In this document: one piece after another, positions 11,140 through 23,219 of the stretch
How positions within the stretch are numbered: position 1 is the stretch's first letter
Layout: each line of letters starts with the position of its first letter
From: Prorocentrum cordatum
Taxonomy: Eukaryota > Sar > Dinophyceae > Prorocentrales > Prorocentraceae
Direction of reading: 5' to 3'
Assembly (NCBI GenBank): GCA_963575745.1
Contig: CAUYUJ010000682.1
Coordinates: 46,650 to 110,649, forward strand
Length of the DNA: 64,000 nucleotides
Notes under the pieces: model-generated
Seen by the model: the letters and a program-made list of their open reading frames with translations, nothing else
Told to the model about the DNA's origin: nothing
The model's database searches: none
Position numbers and translations under genes: made by a program

Positions 11140-12450
11140 GAGCACCAACCAACATTCTGACTGATAGTGAATATTTTTTGACCTCTGAATGCGACAAGCG
11201 GACGCGTCTGATCAGACCGAGTTCAGACCTCTCAATGCGACAGGCGGACGCGTCTGATGTCTGAGAATCGACTCATGTGATTACCAGCCCTGCAGCTCCC
11301 CTACAGCCCGAGTTAAGTGCAGAACACCGACAGCATCTCTCAGGAGGACTCGAATAATATAATAGTTTCGCAGACCTGTTTCGAGCAGCAGACCAAGTTC
11401 TGAGCTCTCGAATCGACCAACGAACGCGCCTGATGTGTGCAAATCGATTTCTATGACCCGCAGCACTGTAGCCCCCCCAGCACGAGTTGAGTGCAGAAAA
11501 TTGAGAGCACTTTTCACGATGATTCGGACAATACACATAGTTTCGCGAACCTAGCTCGGGCAGCAGGCCGAGTTCAGAGCTCTCGATACAACAGACAAAC
11601 GCGCCCGATAATTCTCAATCGATTTCTGTGACTGTAGGCTCTGTAGTTGCCTACAGCTCGAGTTAAGTACAGACAATACCGAGAGCGTTTGTCAAGATGA
11701 CTCGAATAATACGAATAGATTTGCGGACCTAGCTCGGCTAGCAGACCGAGTTCAGACCTCTGGAGTCAAGAGACGCACGCGCCTGATGATTCTGAGTGCG
11801 ATAGGTGTGCTCACCAGCACTGTAGCTGCCCTACAGCTCGAGTTAAGTAGAAAATACCGACAACGCGTATCAAGTTGACTCGAATAATACGAATAGGTTT
11901 GCGGACCTAGCTCGGCTAGCAGACCGAGTTCAGACCTATGGATTCAACAGGCGAACGCGCCTGATGATTCTGAGTGCGATAGGTGTGCTTACCAGCTGTA
12001 GCTGCCCTACAGCTCGAGTTAAGTAGAAAATACCGACAACGCGTATCAAGTTGACTCGAATAATACGAATAGGTTTGCGGACCTAGCTCGGCTAGCAGAC
12101 CGAGTTCAGACCTGTGGAGTCAACAGGCGAACGCGCCTGATGATTCAAAGTGCGATAGGCGTGCTTACCAGCACTGTAGCTGCCCTACAGCTCGAGTTAA
12201 GTAGAAAATACCGACAACGCGTATCAAGTTGTCTCGAATAATACGAATAGGTTTGCGGATCTAGCACGGCTAGCAGACCGAGTTCAGACCTATCGATTCA
12301 ACAGGCGAACGCGCCTGAAGATTCTGAATGCGATAGGTGTGCTCACCAGCTCTGTAGCTGCCCTACAGCTCGAGTTAAGTACAAAATACCGACAACGCGT
12401 ATCAAGATGACTCGAAACGACCGATCCCGCCAGTGTGCTTTTTGGCAGTA
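11140..12450 (+). repeat. 177-bp satellite block, seven units
   Basis: The longest and most regular block. Three near-identical consecutive units with GTATCAAGTTGACTCG (about 11.86-12.23 kb) point to recent unit amplification. Confidence 0.85.
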
Positions 12451-12590
12451 AAAGGTACCCGATCGAGCTGAGATCAAGATGGCGAGCGGGGATAAGATCG
12501 AATATCACGGGAAAAAATACTAGAGCTCTAACGAATGGTCAAATTTCGAGAACAAAATTTTCAACCGACCAAAAGTTGTGAAACTGGGCG

Positions 12591-12624
12591 CCGGCGGTAA
12601 ACCGTCAACCTTGGTTACCGCCGG
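12591..12624 (+). repeat. Hairpin H12
   Basis: Arms are perfect. It is joined to the AT-rich block at AAGTTGTGAA. Confidence 0.85.
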
Positions 12625-12649
12625 GGAACTCGTAGAGCTTCCAAGCTCG

Positions 12650-13560
12650 ACTTAAGTTGAGAAAATCGACAGCACCTACCAACATTCTGATAGTCAATAT
12701 TTTTGACCTCTGAATGTGACAAGCGGACGCGTCTGATGTCTGCGAATCGACTCCTGTCATTACCAGCCCCGCAGCCCCCCTACAGCCCGAGATCAGTGCA
12801 GAAAACCGAGTGTGTCACTCAGGATGACTCGAACAATACAATAGTTTCGCGAACCTAGTTCGGGCAGCAGACCGAGTTCCGAGCTGTGGATTTGACAGAC
12901 GGACGCGTATGATCTCTTTAAATCGAGTCGTATGAGAACCAGCACTGTAGCCCCCTCTTGGCGCAAGTTAAGTGAGAAAACCGAGAGCACTTCTCAAGAT
13001 GACTCGACCAATACGAATAATTTCGCGATTCTAGATCGACAGAAGACCGAGTTCAGAGCTCTGGATTCGACAGACAAACGCAACTGACGATTCTGAATCA
13101 GTTTCTGTAAATATCAGCTCTGTAGCTGTCTCACAGCTCGAGTTAAGTACAGAAAACCGAGAGTTTCTGTCTAGATGACTCGAATAATACGAATAGGATT
13201 GCGGACCTAGCTCGGCTGACAGACCAAGTTCAGACCTCTGGATTCAAAAGGCGAACGCGCCTAATCATTCTGGATGCGATAGATGTGCTTACCAGCTCTG
13301 CAGCTGCCTTAAAGCTCGAGTTAAGTACAGAAAACCGAGAGTTTCTCTCAAGATGACTCGAATAATACGAATAGGTTTGCGGACCTAGCTCGGCTAGCAG
13401 ACCGAGTTCAGACCTCTGGATTCAACAGGCGAACGCGCGTGATGATTCTGAGCGCGATAGGTGTGCTTACCAACACTGTAGCTGCCCTACAGCTCGAGTT
13501 AAGTACAACATACCGACAGCGCGTATCAAGATGACTCGAAACGGCCATTCCCGCCTGCCT
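12650..13560 (+). repeat. 177-bp satellite block, five units
   Basis: Followed by an AT-rich block (13560-13720) and AACTAGCTC fragments (13720-13885). Confidence 0.8.
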
Positions 13561-13884
13561 GCTTTTTGACCTTCAAAGTTACCCGATCGAGCTGAGATCG
13601 AGATGGCGAGCGGGAATAAGATCGAATATCATGGAAAAAAATACTAGAGCTCTAACGAATGATCAAATCTCGAGAACAAAATTGGCACATCAAAAGTTCC
13701 GTCGAGAATTCTCGTGCCAACTAGCTCTTCAGCGCGCCGGAATTACTCTTAAGCTTCCAGCAACTAGCTTAGGGAAGCTCTACGAGTCAAGTTCAGTTCT
13801 TCTTTTTCGAGCCAACTAGCTCTCCAGCGCGCCGGAATTACTCTTAGCTTCCAGCTATAACTAGCTAAGGGAAGCTCTACGAGT

Positions 13885-14575
13885 TAAGCTTCCGGGGGCT
13901 TCGCGAGGCCTCTGGGGCACGTTCCACGGGATCGTATTGGAAGAGACGCTCTCGGACACGCTGCGGAACCCGAACCCTCACGGAAGGGCACGTAGAGCGG
14001 TGGGCGGAAGGGTGCGGCGGCGACGCACCGGCCGGCTTCTTCTCTAACAACCCTACGTTGCCACGAGGCTATCCGGGAACAGAAAATCTTTCCTGGAGAG
14101 CTCTGGGAGGCTCCCCTGTGGCGCTGCGGAAGCGCTATCAGAAATGCTTTCATGCGTGCGTGCACGTATGAAGGCTCGCTTGGACGCTCTCCCGGACCAG
14201 TTGCCGGTTGAGGCGAGTCGCTGCGAGGCCCGTTGAGCGACGGAAAAGAGCCCTTGGCGGCCACTACCACCGTCCAGCTTCTAATCTTGAACTCTTTAGC
14301 TCTCAGCGAGCTCTCCGGGAATATTTCCTGGCGAGCCCTGGGCAGCCTCCTTGGGGCGCTGCGGATGCGCTGCCAAAAACGCTTTCATGCGTGCCTGCAC
14401 GCATGTGGGCCCGCGTGAAAGCTTGCCGGAAGCTCTCCCGGACATCTTGCCGCGTCGGCGGAGTTTCTGCGGGGAACTTGGAGCGCCGTGAAGGAGCTCC
14501 TGGCAAGCACCACCACCGTCCGGCCTCTAATCTTAAACCCTTTAGCTCTCAGCGAGCTCTTCGGAAATGACTCTT
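13885..14575 (+). repeat. GC-rich module G, further copies
   Basis: The copies at about 14080-14310 and 14320-14570 match those at 3040-3660. The 13885-14080 part is a more diverged relative. Palindrome-like CGTGCCTGCACGCATG lies near 14390. Confidence 0.65.
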
Positions 14576-14593
14576 AAGCTTCCAGACTGGGCG

Positions 14594-14627
14594 CCGGCGG
14601 TAAACCGTCAACCTTGGTTACCGCCGG
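14594..14627 (+). repeat. Hairpin H13
   Basis: Arms are perfect. This is the last hairpin before the minus-strand LINE. Confidence 0.85.
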
Positions 14628-14901
14628 GGAACTCGTAGAGCTTCCAAGCTCAACTTAAGTTGAGGAAACCGAGAGCACCTACCAACATACTGACTCATAG
14701 TAATATTTTTTGACCTCTGAATGCGACAAGCGGACGCGTCTGATCAGACCGAGTTCAGACCTCTCAATGCGACAGGCGACGCGTCTGATGTCTGCGAGTC
14801 GACTCATGTGATTACCAGCCCTGCAGCCCCCCTACAGCGAGTTTTGGTGTTTGGTCAGGCTACACAGGGCGCGTGCGCCCAAGCCTAAGGGCTAGAGCCA
14901 G

Positions 14902-17451
14902 TTAAATCCGCCTCCTCCGCTTTGCAGAGGAAATTTCTTTAACAATGTGCTCCACACCTGTGCACAGGCGCTCGGCAGCAGATAATTCTGCCTCCGTCAC
15001 GGTGGCTCCTACATCAACCATGTAGGCTTCTGAGCTCACGAGTGTCCACGGGCCATTCTCTGGAGCAACTTCGATCCAGTGACCTCCTGCAGCACCCTCA
15101 CTGCTCACTCCACCATCCCAGCATCCTCTGATGTATTTGATGTTTGTCCTGTTCTGTTTGATATAGTCGTGCTTGTAAATTCTGTAACAGTTTCCTTCTC
15201 TCGCATGGTGTGTCAGCTCATCAGCATAGGCATTGGCTTCCCTATAGATATGTTTCCAGAAATCCCTACCGTACGTCGGGCATCGTATGTTGTGTTGTTC
15301 ACTCACATCATACATGATATTTTGTATCCTGGCGATCCGTTTGGCATACCCACTGTTGTCACAGGCCCAGACTCCCCTCAACCATTGTACGACCGTGTTA
15401 CTGTCCCCGCACATTTCAACAGCGATACCTTCCATCCCAGGGTCCCATATCGTAGTCTGTTCATTAATAACTGCAAGACGTCGGGCCAACTCGTCATCTG
15501 TCGGTGTCTTCGCAAACCCTCCCATCCTCCTCTCCTTACTCCTCCTCACAAACATATCCTCCACTTTGGGTATCTGTGATATGTGTTCCACAAACTCCTC
15601 CCAATCCGTCGGTACAACGCACGTGTCGTGCCACAGAAGCGACCTCCATTTTTCAAAGGGTGCATGCCAGCTGCTCGCCACGATTCGTGGTCTGCCTCTG
15701 AGCCGTCTCGTTCCCTCTCTCGACATCGTCCTACTTACTGCCGCCAGCATTTCATCCCTCTGCACCGTCCACTCCCCCGATACGTGCAACATGGAGCGCA
15801 GCGTCTGCTGCCACGATTTGCTATACACAGTGGACGGCATGTGGCACTTATATTGGGATACCTCCACGGCGAATTCAAAGTTGTACCTCACAACTTTCTC
15901 CACCAACGTTTTGAACCCCCCCTCCTTGAACATCTCCCTGGATCTGTTGGCACTGCGATCCCTGAACTCCTCCCACGTTTCCGTCTCTTTTCTATGTAAT
16001 CCTCGCATTGTGTTCAAACATCTTCCTTCAAAGCTCCTCAATATGTTCAGCACATGTTCATTACAGCTCCACCCCACACATCCATGGCATATGATCTGTT
16101 GAACCCTGCTCTGATACCGTGTGAATTTTTCCCTCATGCTCACCGCGCGTGATCGATAGAATTTAATATCAGCATAGAAACACCGCCTGCCTGCATCAAT
16201 ACGGTGCCGCACTGCATGGAAATCCTTCGGGTTCGTCACAAATTTAACTCCCAGTATGTCGCACTCGCTTTTCCTCGGCAAAACCACTGCCTCACGTAAT
16301 TGATAGGGTAGGCTGGGGTCTCCAGCCCGTGCACAAATATCATCTCCCAGTTCGCAAACTAATGATTGTGGTCCCCGGTTTTGTCTCAGCCCAAAAACAA
16401 GGTACTCCAGGCTCTCAATCTTCCAGTCCATACCAGCCCGTCTGAGGGCCACGGTCAACATACTCACCATATTCCTCAGCTGATTCGCCGAAGATGCCAG
16501 CAGCACCACATTGTCAGCCCATATGTAATGATTGACCAGCGCCTGTTGTGTCCCCTCGCCTTCCAATCGCACTCCATAATGACATGCTTCCCATGATTCA
16601 GCAATAGAGGCCCAAATTGCCTCCAACACAATATTGAAGAGTACTGGGCCTTCTTTCCCTCCAGTTCGCACCGACTTGTTATACAGGATCTCTTCGCTGC
16701 ACACATCCTGGAAATCAAAAACTGCTGTGTTTCCAATCATAGGCTCCACAATTGCAATAATCAGATCTGTTGGATATCTCAGATGTTCCATCGCGCGGAT
16801 CACCATCGAGACAGTAACATGATCAAACGCTTTCTTTATATCCATTATCCCCATATGTACCGACTCGCCTTTTCCCCAAAGAGTGGCATGACGTGTCATG
16901 TGCAGCAAAGGGGCCGTCATGTGATGAACTTTGTGACTCTTCTGGAATCCATATGTCGCCAATTCCTTAATATGTCCATGTTCCTCCACAAGAATAAGAA
17001 GACACGCCATGTACCACTTGCTCATAACACTCAACAGCGATATTGCACGAGTCTCCCCAAATGTTTGGATCATGCTCATTTTTGGAATCAACTGCACGCA
17101 CAACTTTCTCCACGAATCAGGTGACGACTTTTTCTGATCATGTATTTCTTGAAATGAGTGCCGTATCAATCTCAATGCATTCCAAGGTATTGCTTTGAGA
17201 ATCTCCGCCACCAGGCCATCAGAGCCCGCTGCGGTGCCGCCCTTCAATCGGGCTCGAGCCCCCAGCAACACACCCATAGATATGACCCTGTTCGTAGTTC
17301 TGCCCTCTGCCTGCCACTGTGTCCGTAGTCGATGCAACTCTCTCTTTGCAGCTCCTCCCTCCCCGTCACATGTATATGACCGTTGTACGTGTTTGTTGAG
17401 CTCCTCCACCCATCTTTGTTTATTTTCTGTCAGTATCCCGTCACACAGCAT
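14902..17451 (-). pseudogene. LINE-2 ORF2, RT and RNase H part (849 aa)
   Basis: Reverse transcriptase for target-primed insertion. Visible motifs by residue: G-S-D-G-L at 76-80 (finger region), D-I-K-K-A-F-D at 204-210 (motif A, catalytic Asp), R-T-G-G-K-E-G-P at 262-269 (motif B), W-A-D-N at 311-314 (motif C, with Asn where the second catalytic Asp is expected). The C-terminal RNase H-like region has C-G-D-S (D683) and Y-A-D-E-L (D744) first, and W-D-G-G (D779) and T-E-A-E-L (about 820) after, the reverse of the usual order. The frame is open upstream of the first Met (G-P-R-R-C-I-K-E then M), so the Met is not a natural start. It is the same protein as the endonuclease frame at 17430-18460, separated by a frameshift. 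Family certain; activity unlikely. Confidence 0.9.
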
Positions 17452-18460
17452 TTCCTTGATACACCTACGGGGTCCATGTTTGAGGCCAGTGGAGTCCTTG
17501 AGGAGCTGTTCCCGCCTGAACTTTCTTCGGAGTGTTTTTGACGTCTCAGTAATTGTTTCCTACGCTCACCGAAGACACCCCTCCTTAACTCCGCTTCAAC
17601 GTCCACGAGTTGGTCAGGTTTTTTGATTGGTTTAGTATCCGCCCTGCCCTTTGTATGCCTACACATCGTCGCAGCACTCACAAGCATCTGTCCAACTGTT
17701 TGTATATTTATGTCACCCTGTTGGTTCATATGTTGTTGCACCTGCACATCGGCCAGTGTACTGAACACATTCGCTGACTCATAATCCTCCGGGGCCCAAT
17801 TGATGAGGCTCGGGGGCCTGGGTCGCACGAAAGGCTTGCGCACCGACGCATGTTTTATCCTCACACCTACCTTCGCATGGTCACTGTAGCGTGACGCTCG
17901 ATCCTGTGTAGGATCCACAAATTCCACCGTGCATTCAAATGAGCAGTTGGTCCGAGCCGCCTCGGTACCTGCAAATTGTGTCGGCACAAATACATAGTCC
18001 AACACCCTGGAGTAGCTGCTGGTACTCCACGGCCTGTGCGTCACTTGTCGCACGCCGTAGGTGTTGGCTGCACAAAGACCCCAGTGATTCAGAAAGCGCA
18101 CGAGCATGTCCCTCCTCTCCTCATGATGCTTCGCCTCCGACCTCATCCACACCTCCTCCAATCCTTCTCCCGTGAACCCCAAGAGATTTGGTTCCAGCTC
18201 CGTCTGCGCATCTGTCCCCACAAACTGCAATACTTTGGACCCCTGGTATTGCTCGCTACATAGTTGCATGCAAGCACACAGCTTAGCTAGAACGTCACAA
18301 TATTCATCGAGCCTATCATCTCCCCGCTGCACTGTGGGTAGGTACACTGAGGACACGACCACAGATGCAAATTGTACAACAGCAAACCTCTCACCGCACT
18401 TACTGTCTGAAATAGTCGCCGCCCACGGGCCCCTGAAGGCCACAGCAGCTCGTCGGCACA
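17430..18460 (-). pseudogene. LINE-2 ORF2, endonuclease part, cut by gap
   Basis: C-terminal part of an apurinic-type endonuclease. Visible motifs are G-T-D-A-Q in the place of G-D-F-N, L-D-Y-V-F-V-P, and Y-S-D-H with the catalytic His. A linker follows, ending in a basic R-R-K-Q-L-L-R-R-Q-K stretch, after which the frame runs into a stop about 25 codons later. The reverse transcriptase frame overlaps it and becomes the sensible reading from about 17530. The change falls at a run of five T on the plus strand (17535-17539), consistent with a one-base slip. The N-terminal part is within the N gap. Confidence 0.85.
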
Positions 18461-18560
18461 NNNNNNNNNNNNNNNNNNNNNNNNNNNNNNNNNNNNNNNN
18501 NNNNNNNNNNNNNNNNNNNNNNNNNNNNNNNNNNNNNNNNNNNNNNNNNNNNNNNNNNNN
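18461..18560. other. Assembly gap (100 N)
   Basis: Exactly 100 N, the usual size for a gap of unknown length. Repeat orientation switches across it. Confidence 0.99.
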
Positions 18561-19060
18561 TTTTCTACTTAACTCGAGCTGTAGGGCAGCTACAGTAAGC
18601 ACTCGTATCGCACTCAGAATGATGAGACGCGTTCGTCTGTTGAATCCACAGGTCTAAACTCGGTCTGCTAGCCGAGCTAGGTCCGCAAACCTATTCGTAT
18701 TATTCGAGTCAACTTGATACGCGTTGTCGGTATTTTCTACTTAAATCGAGCTGTAGGGCAGCTACAGTGCTGGTAAGCACACCTTCCGCACTCAGAAACA
18801 TGAGGCGCGTTCGCCTGTTGGATCCAGAGCTCTGAACTCGGTCTGTTGCGCGATCCAGAATCACGAAACTGTTCGTATTCTTGCAGTCATCTTCAGAGCT
18901 ACTCTTGGCGTTCTGCACTGAATTCGGGCTGCAGGGAGGCTGCAGGGCTGGTAATTACAGGAATCGATTCCGAGGCATCAGACGCGTCCGTCTGTCGCAT
19001 TCAGAGGTGTGAACTCGGTCTGATACTCGAGTTAGGCTGAAAAACTATTCGTTCTCTGCA
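18561..19060 (-). repeat. 177-bp satellite block, about three units
   Basis: Begins right after the gap at TTTTCTACTTAACTCGAGC, part-way into a unit. Confidence 0.8.
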
Positions 19061-19104
19061 ATTTTTTCCGACAGTATATGTTGTCAGGAAGCTCTACGAG
19101 TCCC

Positions 19105-19138
19105 CCGGCGGTAACAAAGGTTGACGGTTTACCGCCGG
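19105..19138 (-). repeat. Hairpin H14
   Basis: Arms are perfect. Loop GTAACAAAGG. Confidence 0.85.
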
Positions 19139-19159
19139 CGCCCAGTTGCAGGGCCCCAC

Positions 19160-20313
19160 GCATCGTGCCTCGTAGAGCTCTGAGGTAGAAGAGCTAGAGG
19201 AATTCGGCGACAGGTTGGAGCTAGTTGGCGAAATGTCGAAAAGGAACGCGATCATAGCTTCCCCGGCCTGGCTCAGCCGATTTTGCAGTTCCCACCATTT
19301 GTTTAGGCTGCTATTTGCGCAGAGCGAAGCTTGGCATTACAGAAGTTACCTCACAAGTTCTTAGTTCATTCCGTCGAAAAAAGTTCTCCCGAGCGAAGCC
19401 ACGGACCGACTTCACGTTGGCAGTCCAAAAATACCTCGTAGAGCTCTTCGGCATCGATGAGCTAGAGGAATTCCGGCGCGGGGTGGAGCTAGTTGGCCGA
19501 CCCGACCAAAAGAGACACTGTGATAACCTTGGGTCGGTTTTGCTTTAATTTGAAAGATATTTGACAATTCATTTTGAGAATCGGTATTATCCTGTAGTGG
19601 GTTATGCCGCGTCTGCCAGTTAAATTCTCAGGTCCGTAGCTGCAATATTACTATCAAAAGACTTGCTGGAACCAACTGCGTTCCGAGTCATCTTGACACG
19701 CGTTCACGGTTTTCTGTACTTAACGAGATTTTGAGAGCTACAGAGCTGATACTTACCGAAACCGATTGAGAATGATCAGGCGCGTTGGCCTGTTGCATCC
19801 AGAGGCCTGAACTCGGTCTGCTACTCGAGCTAGGTCCGTAAAAGTTATCTTCACCAGTAATGCCGGTTTTCTGTACTCAACTCAAGACTCAGAGACGCTA
19901 CAGAGCTGGTGCGCACATAAACTGGTTCAGTATCACCAGGCGCTTGCGTCTGTTGCATCGAGAGGCTTGAACTCGTTCTGCTAGTCGAGCTAGGTCCACA
20001 ACACTATTCGTATTTCTCAAGTTCTCTTTAGAGACGCTGTCGGTATTCTGCACTTAACTCTAGCAGCTACAGAGGTGGTACGCACAGAAACCGATACATA
20101 ATCATCAAGGGCGTTTGGCTGAAGCATCTAGGGCTCTGAACAGATTCTGCTTCTCGAGCTAAGTCCGCAAAACTATTTGTATGCGATCGATTTTTGGAGA
20201 GTTTTTTGGCTCTCGCTTAAGCTTGCTTCACGTGTTCCGAGGAGCTGGGCAAGAAAAGAGCTCTACGAGGTCCCCGGTGGTAACCAGGTTGACGGTTTAC
20301 CGCCGGCGCCCAG
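19160..20313 (-). repeat. Module D copy, duplicated at 31.0-32.15 kb
   Basis: About 1.15 kb. It starts TGCCTCGTAGAGCTCTGA, includes CTCAGCCGATTTTGCAGTTC and a diverged satellite part, and ends in a hairpin. It matches 30995-32151 closely, and the second copy is interrupted by LINE-1, so this one is an unoccupied counterpart. Confidence 0.8.
20274..20306 (-). repeat. Hairpin H15
   Basis: The left arm reads CCGGTGGTAA (one mismatch). It is the intact counterpart of the hairpin split by LINE-1. Confidence 0.85.
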
Positions 20314-20889
20314 TAAACGGCGCCCCTGCAAGCGTCTCCTGCGAGGTTTTCAGCGTCCCGCGCGTCGTTTCAGACAGCCTGGCAGAGGTCCCCGTGCGGC
20401 GTTCCGCGCTTAGCTTCGCTATCAGCGTTTTGGACGCTCACAAGTTCCGCGGGTCTTCTTGCTTTTCGGGTTTTGACGCTACCAAGTTCGACGCTATGAT
20501 TTGCCTTGCTCTTCGGGTTTTTAGAAGCTACCAAGTACCTCGTAGAGCTCTTCAGCAACGAGCTAAGAGGAATGCCGGCGCAGAGTAGAGCTAGTTGGCG
20601 GGCCCGACTAAAAGAGAGGGTATCCGGGGGTCGGTTTTGTCTCTGTATACAAAATTTTTTAATTCGTTTTGAGAATCAGTATTTTTCTCACGTGTAGTGG
20701 CTTGTGCTGCGTCTGCCAGTAAACTTCCCAGGTCCGTAGCTGAAGTGTTACTATCAAAAGATTTGAGGGAACCGACTTTCGATGAAAAACGAAAACATCA
20801 TGTTATTTTCGAGTTTTTTTGCTTTTACTTCAGAAGCTTCCTCATGTCTTCGGAGAAGCGCTGTGCAACAAAAGAGCTCTACGAGGTGC

Positions 20890-20922
20890 CCGGCGGTAAC
20901 CTGGTTGACGGTTCACCGCCGG
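20890..20922 (-). repeat. Hairpin H16, mixed arms
   Basis: One arm is of the GTAA type and the other of the TCAC type, giving an A.C mismatch. Confidence 0.75.
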
Positions 20923-21118
20923 TGCCCAGTGGTTAGTGACTCGTAACTTGCAGAGCTTCCCGTAGCAAGTGTCTGCTGCCCGAACTTTGTTCGCGAAACT
21001 ATTGTATTGTTCGGCTATAGGAGGTCTAGAGGTCAGAAAATATTCACTATAACTCGGAATCTTGCTAGGTGCTGTCGGTTTTCTGAACTTAAGTCGAGCT
21101 AGGAAGCTCTATAAGTCT

Positions 21119-21149
21119 CCCGGCGGCAAGGTTGACGGTTTACCGCTGG
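21119..21149 (-). repeat. Hairpin H17, degenerate
   Basis: GGCGGCAAGG runs straight into TTGACGG, so a few loop bases are missing. The right arm is TTTACCGCTGG. Confidence 0.65.
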
Positions 21150-21329
21150 CGCTCAGGGTATTGCTGGAAGCTTAAGAGTAATTCTGGGGCACTGGAGAGC
21201 TAGTTGTCAAGAAACATCTCGACGAAGCTTTCGGTGGGTCTTGGTCGGTTCAGCTCTAGTATTTTTTCCTGATGTTCGATCTTATTCCGCTCGCCATCTT
21301 GATCTCAGCTCGATCGGGTACGGTCGAGC

Positions 21330-21720
21330 TTTCGGACAGCTGTAGACCTGATGAGCAGAGCTTATCGATGTATAATGTTTAGACGCGTGCGCCTCTCGAA
21401 TCGAGAGGTCTGAACTTGGTCTGTTAGCCGAGCTAAGTCCGCAAACGTGTTCGTAGTATGCGAAAGATCTTGAACAAAATTCTCGGTTTTTAACTGAGCT
21501 GTAGGACAGCTTCAGAGCTGAGTTTTGCAGAAAACGATTGAGGATCACCAGTTGCGTTTCTCAGTCGAATCTAGAGCTCTGAATTCGGTTTGCTGCCCGA
21601 TCTAAAATCGCGGAACTATTCGTATTGGTCGAGTCATCTTGAGAAGTGCTCTCGGTTCTCTTCACTGAACTCGCGCTGAGAGTGTTCGGGTCATCCTGAG
21701 GGATGCTGTCCGTTTTCTGC
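21330..21720 (-). repeat. Diverged 177-bp satellite block
   Basis: Two to three units with more changes than other blocks. Confidence 0.65.
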
Positions 21721-21894
21721 ACTTAACTCGGTCTGTAAGGGGGCTCCAGGGCTGTTAATGACAGAAGTCGATTCGCAGATATCAGATGCGCCCGCCTATC
21801 GCATTGAGAGGTAAAGAAATATTGACTATGAGTCAGATTGTTAGGTCTGTCAGTTTTCTCAATGTAAGTCGAGCTAGGAAGCTCTACGAGTCTC

Positions 21895-21928
21895 CCTGCG
21901 GTAACCAAGGTTGACGGTTCACCGCCGG
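21895..21928 (-). repeat. Hairpin H18, mixed arms
   Basis: CTGCGGTAA against TTCACCGCC; two mismatches. Confidence 0.7.
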
Positions 21929-22079
21929 CGCCGAGTTGAAAATGTCTTCTCGGAATTCCAGCATTCGTTTGAGCTCTAGTATTTTTTCGGATCATATTCA
22001 ATCTCATTCCCGCTCGCCATCTCAATCTTAGCTCGATCGGGTAAATATTTCTGCAAAAAAGCATCGCGGCGGGATCAGC

Positions 22080-22960
22080 TGTTTCAAGTCATCTTGATAC
22101 GCGTTGTCGGTATTTTGTACTTAATTAACTCGAGCTGTAGGGCAGCTACAGAGTTTATTATCACAGAAATCGATTGCGAATCATCAGGCGCGTTCGTCTG
22201 TTCTATCTAGAGGTCTGAACTCGGTCTGCTGCCCAAGGTAGGTTCGAAACTATTCGTGTTGTTCGAGTCATTTTGAGAGGTGCTGACAGTTTCCTGCTCT
22301 TATCTCGAGCTGTAGGGCGGCTACAGGGCTCGTTCTCACAGGAATCGATCCGGAGACATCAGGCGCGTCCACCTGCCGAATCCAGAGCTCGGAAATCCGT
22401 GTGCTGAGCTAGGTTCGCAAAATTATTTGTATTCAAGTCGTCTTGAGAAGTGATGTCCGTTTTCTGCACTTAACTCGCTGTACGGGGACTGCAGGGTTGG
22501 TAATCACTGGGATCGATTCCGAGACATCAGTCGCGTCCATCTGTCGCATTCAGAGCCCTGAACTCGGCCTGCTGCCCGAGCTAGTCTCGCGAAACTATTC
22601 GTATTGTTCGAGTTATCTTCAGAGGTGCTGTCGATTTTCTGCACGTAACTCGGGCTGTAAGGGGGCTGCAGGCTGGTAATCACAGGAATCGATCCAGAGA
22701 CATCAGGCGCGTCCGCCTGTTGTATTCAGATGTCTCAACTCGGTCTGATACTCGAGCTAGATTCGCGAAACTATTTGTATTGTTCGAGTGATCTTGAGAG
22801 GTGCTGTCGATTTTCGCAAGTAACTCGGGCTGTAGGAGAGCTACTGAGCGCGTGCGCGGAAAAAAGGATCCAGAAGCATGAGGGGCGTTTGGCTGTTGCA
22901 TCGAGAGGTCTGAAATCGTTTAGGATGAAAAACTATTCGTTCTCTGCGTTTGTTTTCGAC
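22080..22960 (-). repeat. 177-bp satellite block, five units
   Basis: Unit order is the mirror of 905-1620. The CATGAGGGGCGTTTGGCTG subtype is again next to the hairpin. Confidence 0.8.
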
Positions 22961-22992
22961 ATGATATATGCTCAGGAAGTTCTACGAGTCCC

Positions 22993-23026
22993 CGGGCGGT
23001 AACCAAGGTTGACGGTTTACCGCCGG
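22993..23026 (-). repeat. Hairpin H19
   Basis: One arm reads CCGGGCGGTAA (extra G). Followed by GCGTCCAGTTGG. Confidence 0.8.
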
Positions 23027-23219
23027 CGTCCAGTTGGGAAGAAAAATCTCGACGGACCTTTTGCTGATTTTGGTCGGTTAAAAATTTTGTTCTCGAAATT
23101 CAACAATTCGTTTGAGCTCTAGTATTTTTTCTGACCATATACGATCTTATTCCCGCTCGCCGTCTTAATCTCAGCTCGATCGGGTAAATATTTCGGCGAA
23201 AAAGCATCGCGGCGGGATC

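Larger units (their letters stand above)
1..14840 (+). repeat. Hairpin-module and satellite array, first orientation
   Basis: No host gene is visible here. The stretch is a mosaic of about 177-bp satellite blocks, an AT-rich block with the motif GAGCTGAGATCAAGATGGCG, GC-rich modules and hairpin sequences, all in one orientation. Hairpin-to-hairpin distances are about 0.8-2.0 kb (for example cores near 842, 2053, 4882, 6162, 7168, 8272, 9225, 11061, 12591 and 14594). The order within each interval is similar: hairpin, CTCGTAGAGCTTCC, satellite units of successive subtypes, AT-rich block, next hairpin. Short open frames here are chance products of the repeats. Confidence 0.85.
14840..18460 (-). 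mobile_element. LINE-2: non-LTR retrotransposon, truncated by gap
   Basis: The 3' end lies in a satellite unit: reading the minus strand, the element ends ..GACCAAACACCAAAA and then satellite (CTCGCTGTAGG) resumes. It contains an AP-type endonuclease, a reverse transcriptase and an RNase H-like region. A short 3' UTR of about 60 bp separates the stop from the CAAA-rich tail. The 5' end, including ORF1 and the first part of the endonuclease, is lost in the 100-N gap. The satellite is in opposite orientations on the two sides, so the join at the gap may be wrong or an inversion may sit there. The element cannot be active because of the frameshift near 17.53 kb. Confidence 0.9.

Noticed and set aside
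1-14840. CRISPR or integron cassette array
   Set aside because: Satellite units of 177 bp without spacers. No integrase gene, and the sequences between hairpins are non-coding repeats. An attC-like role for the hairpin stays a weak alternative.
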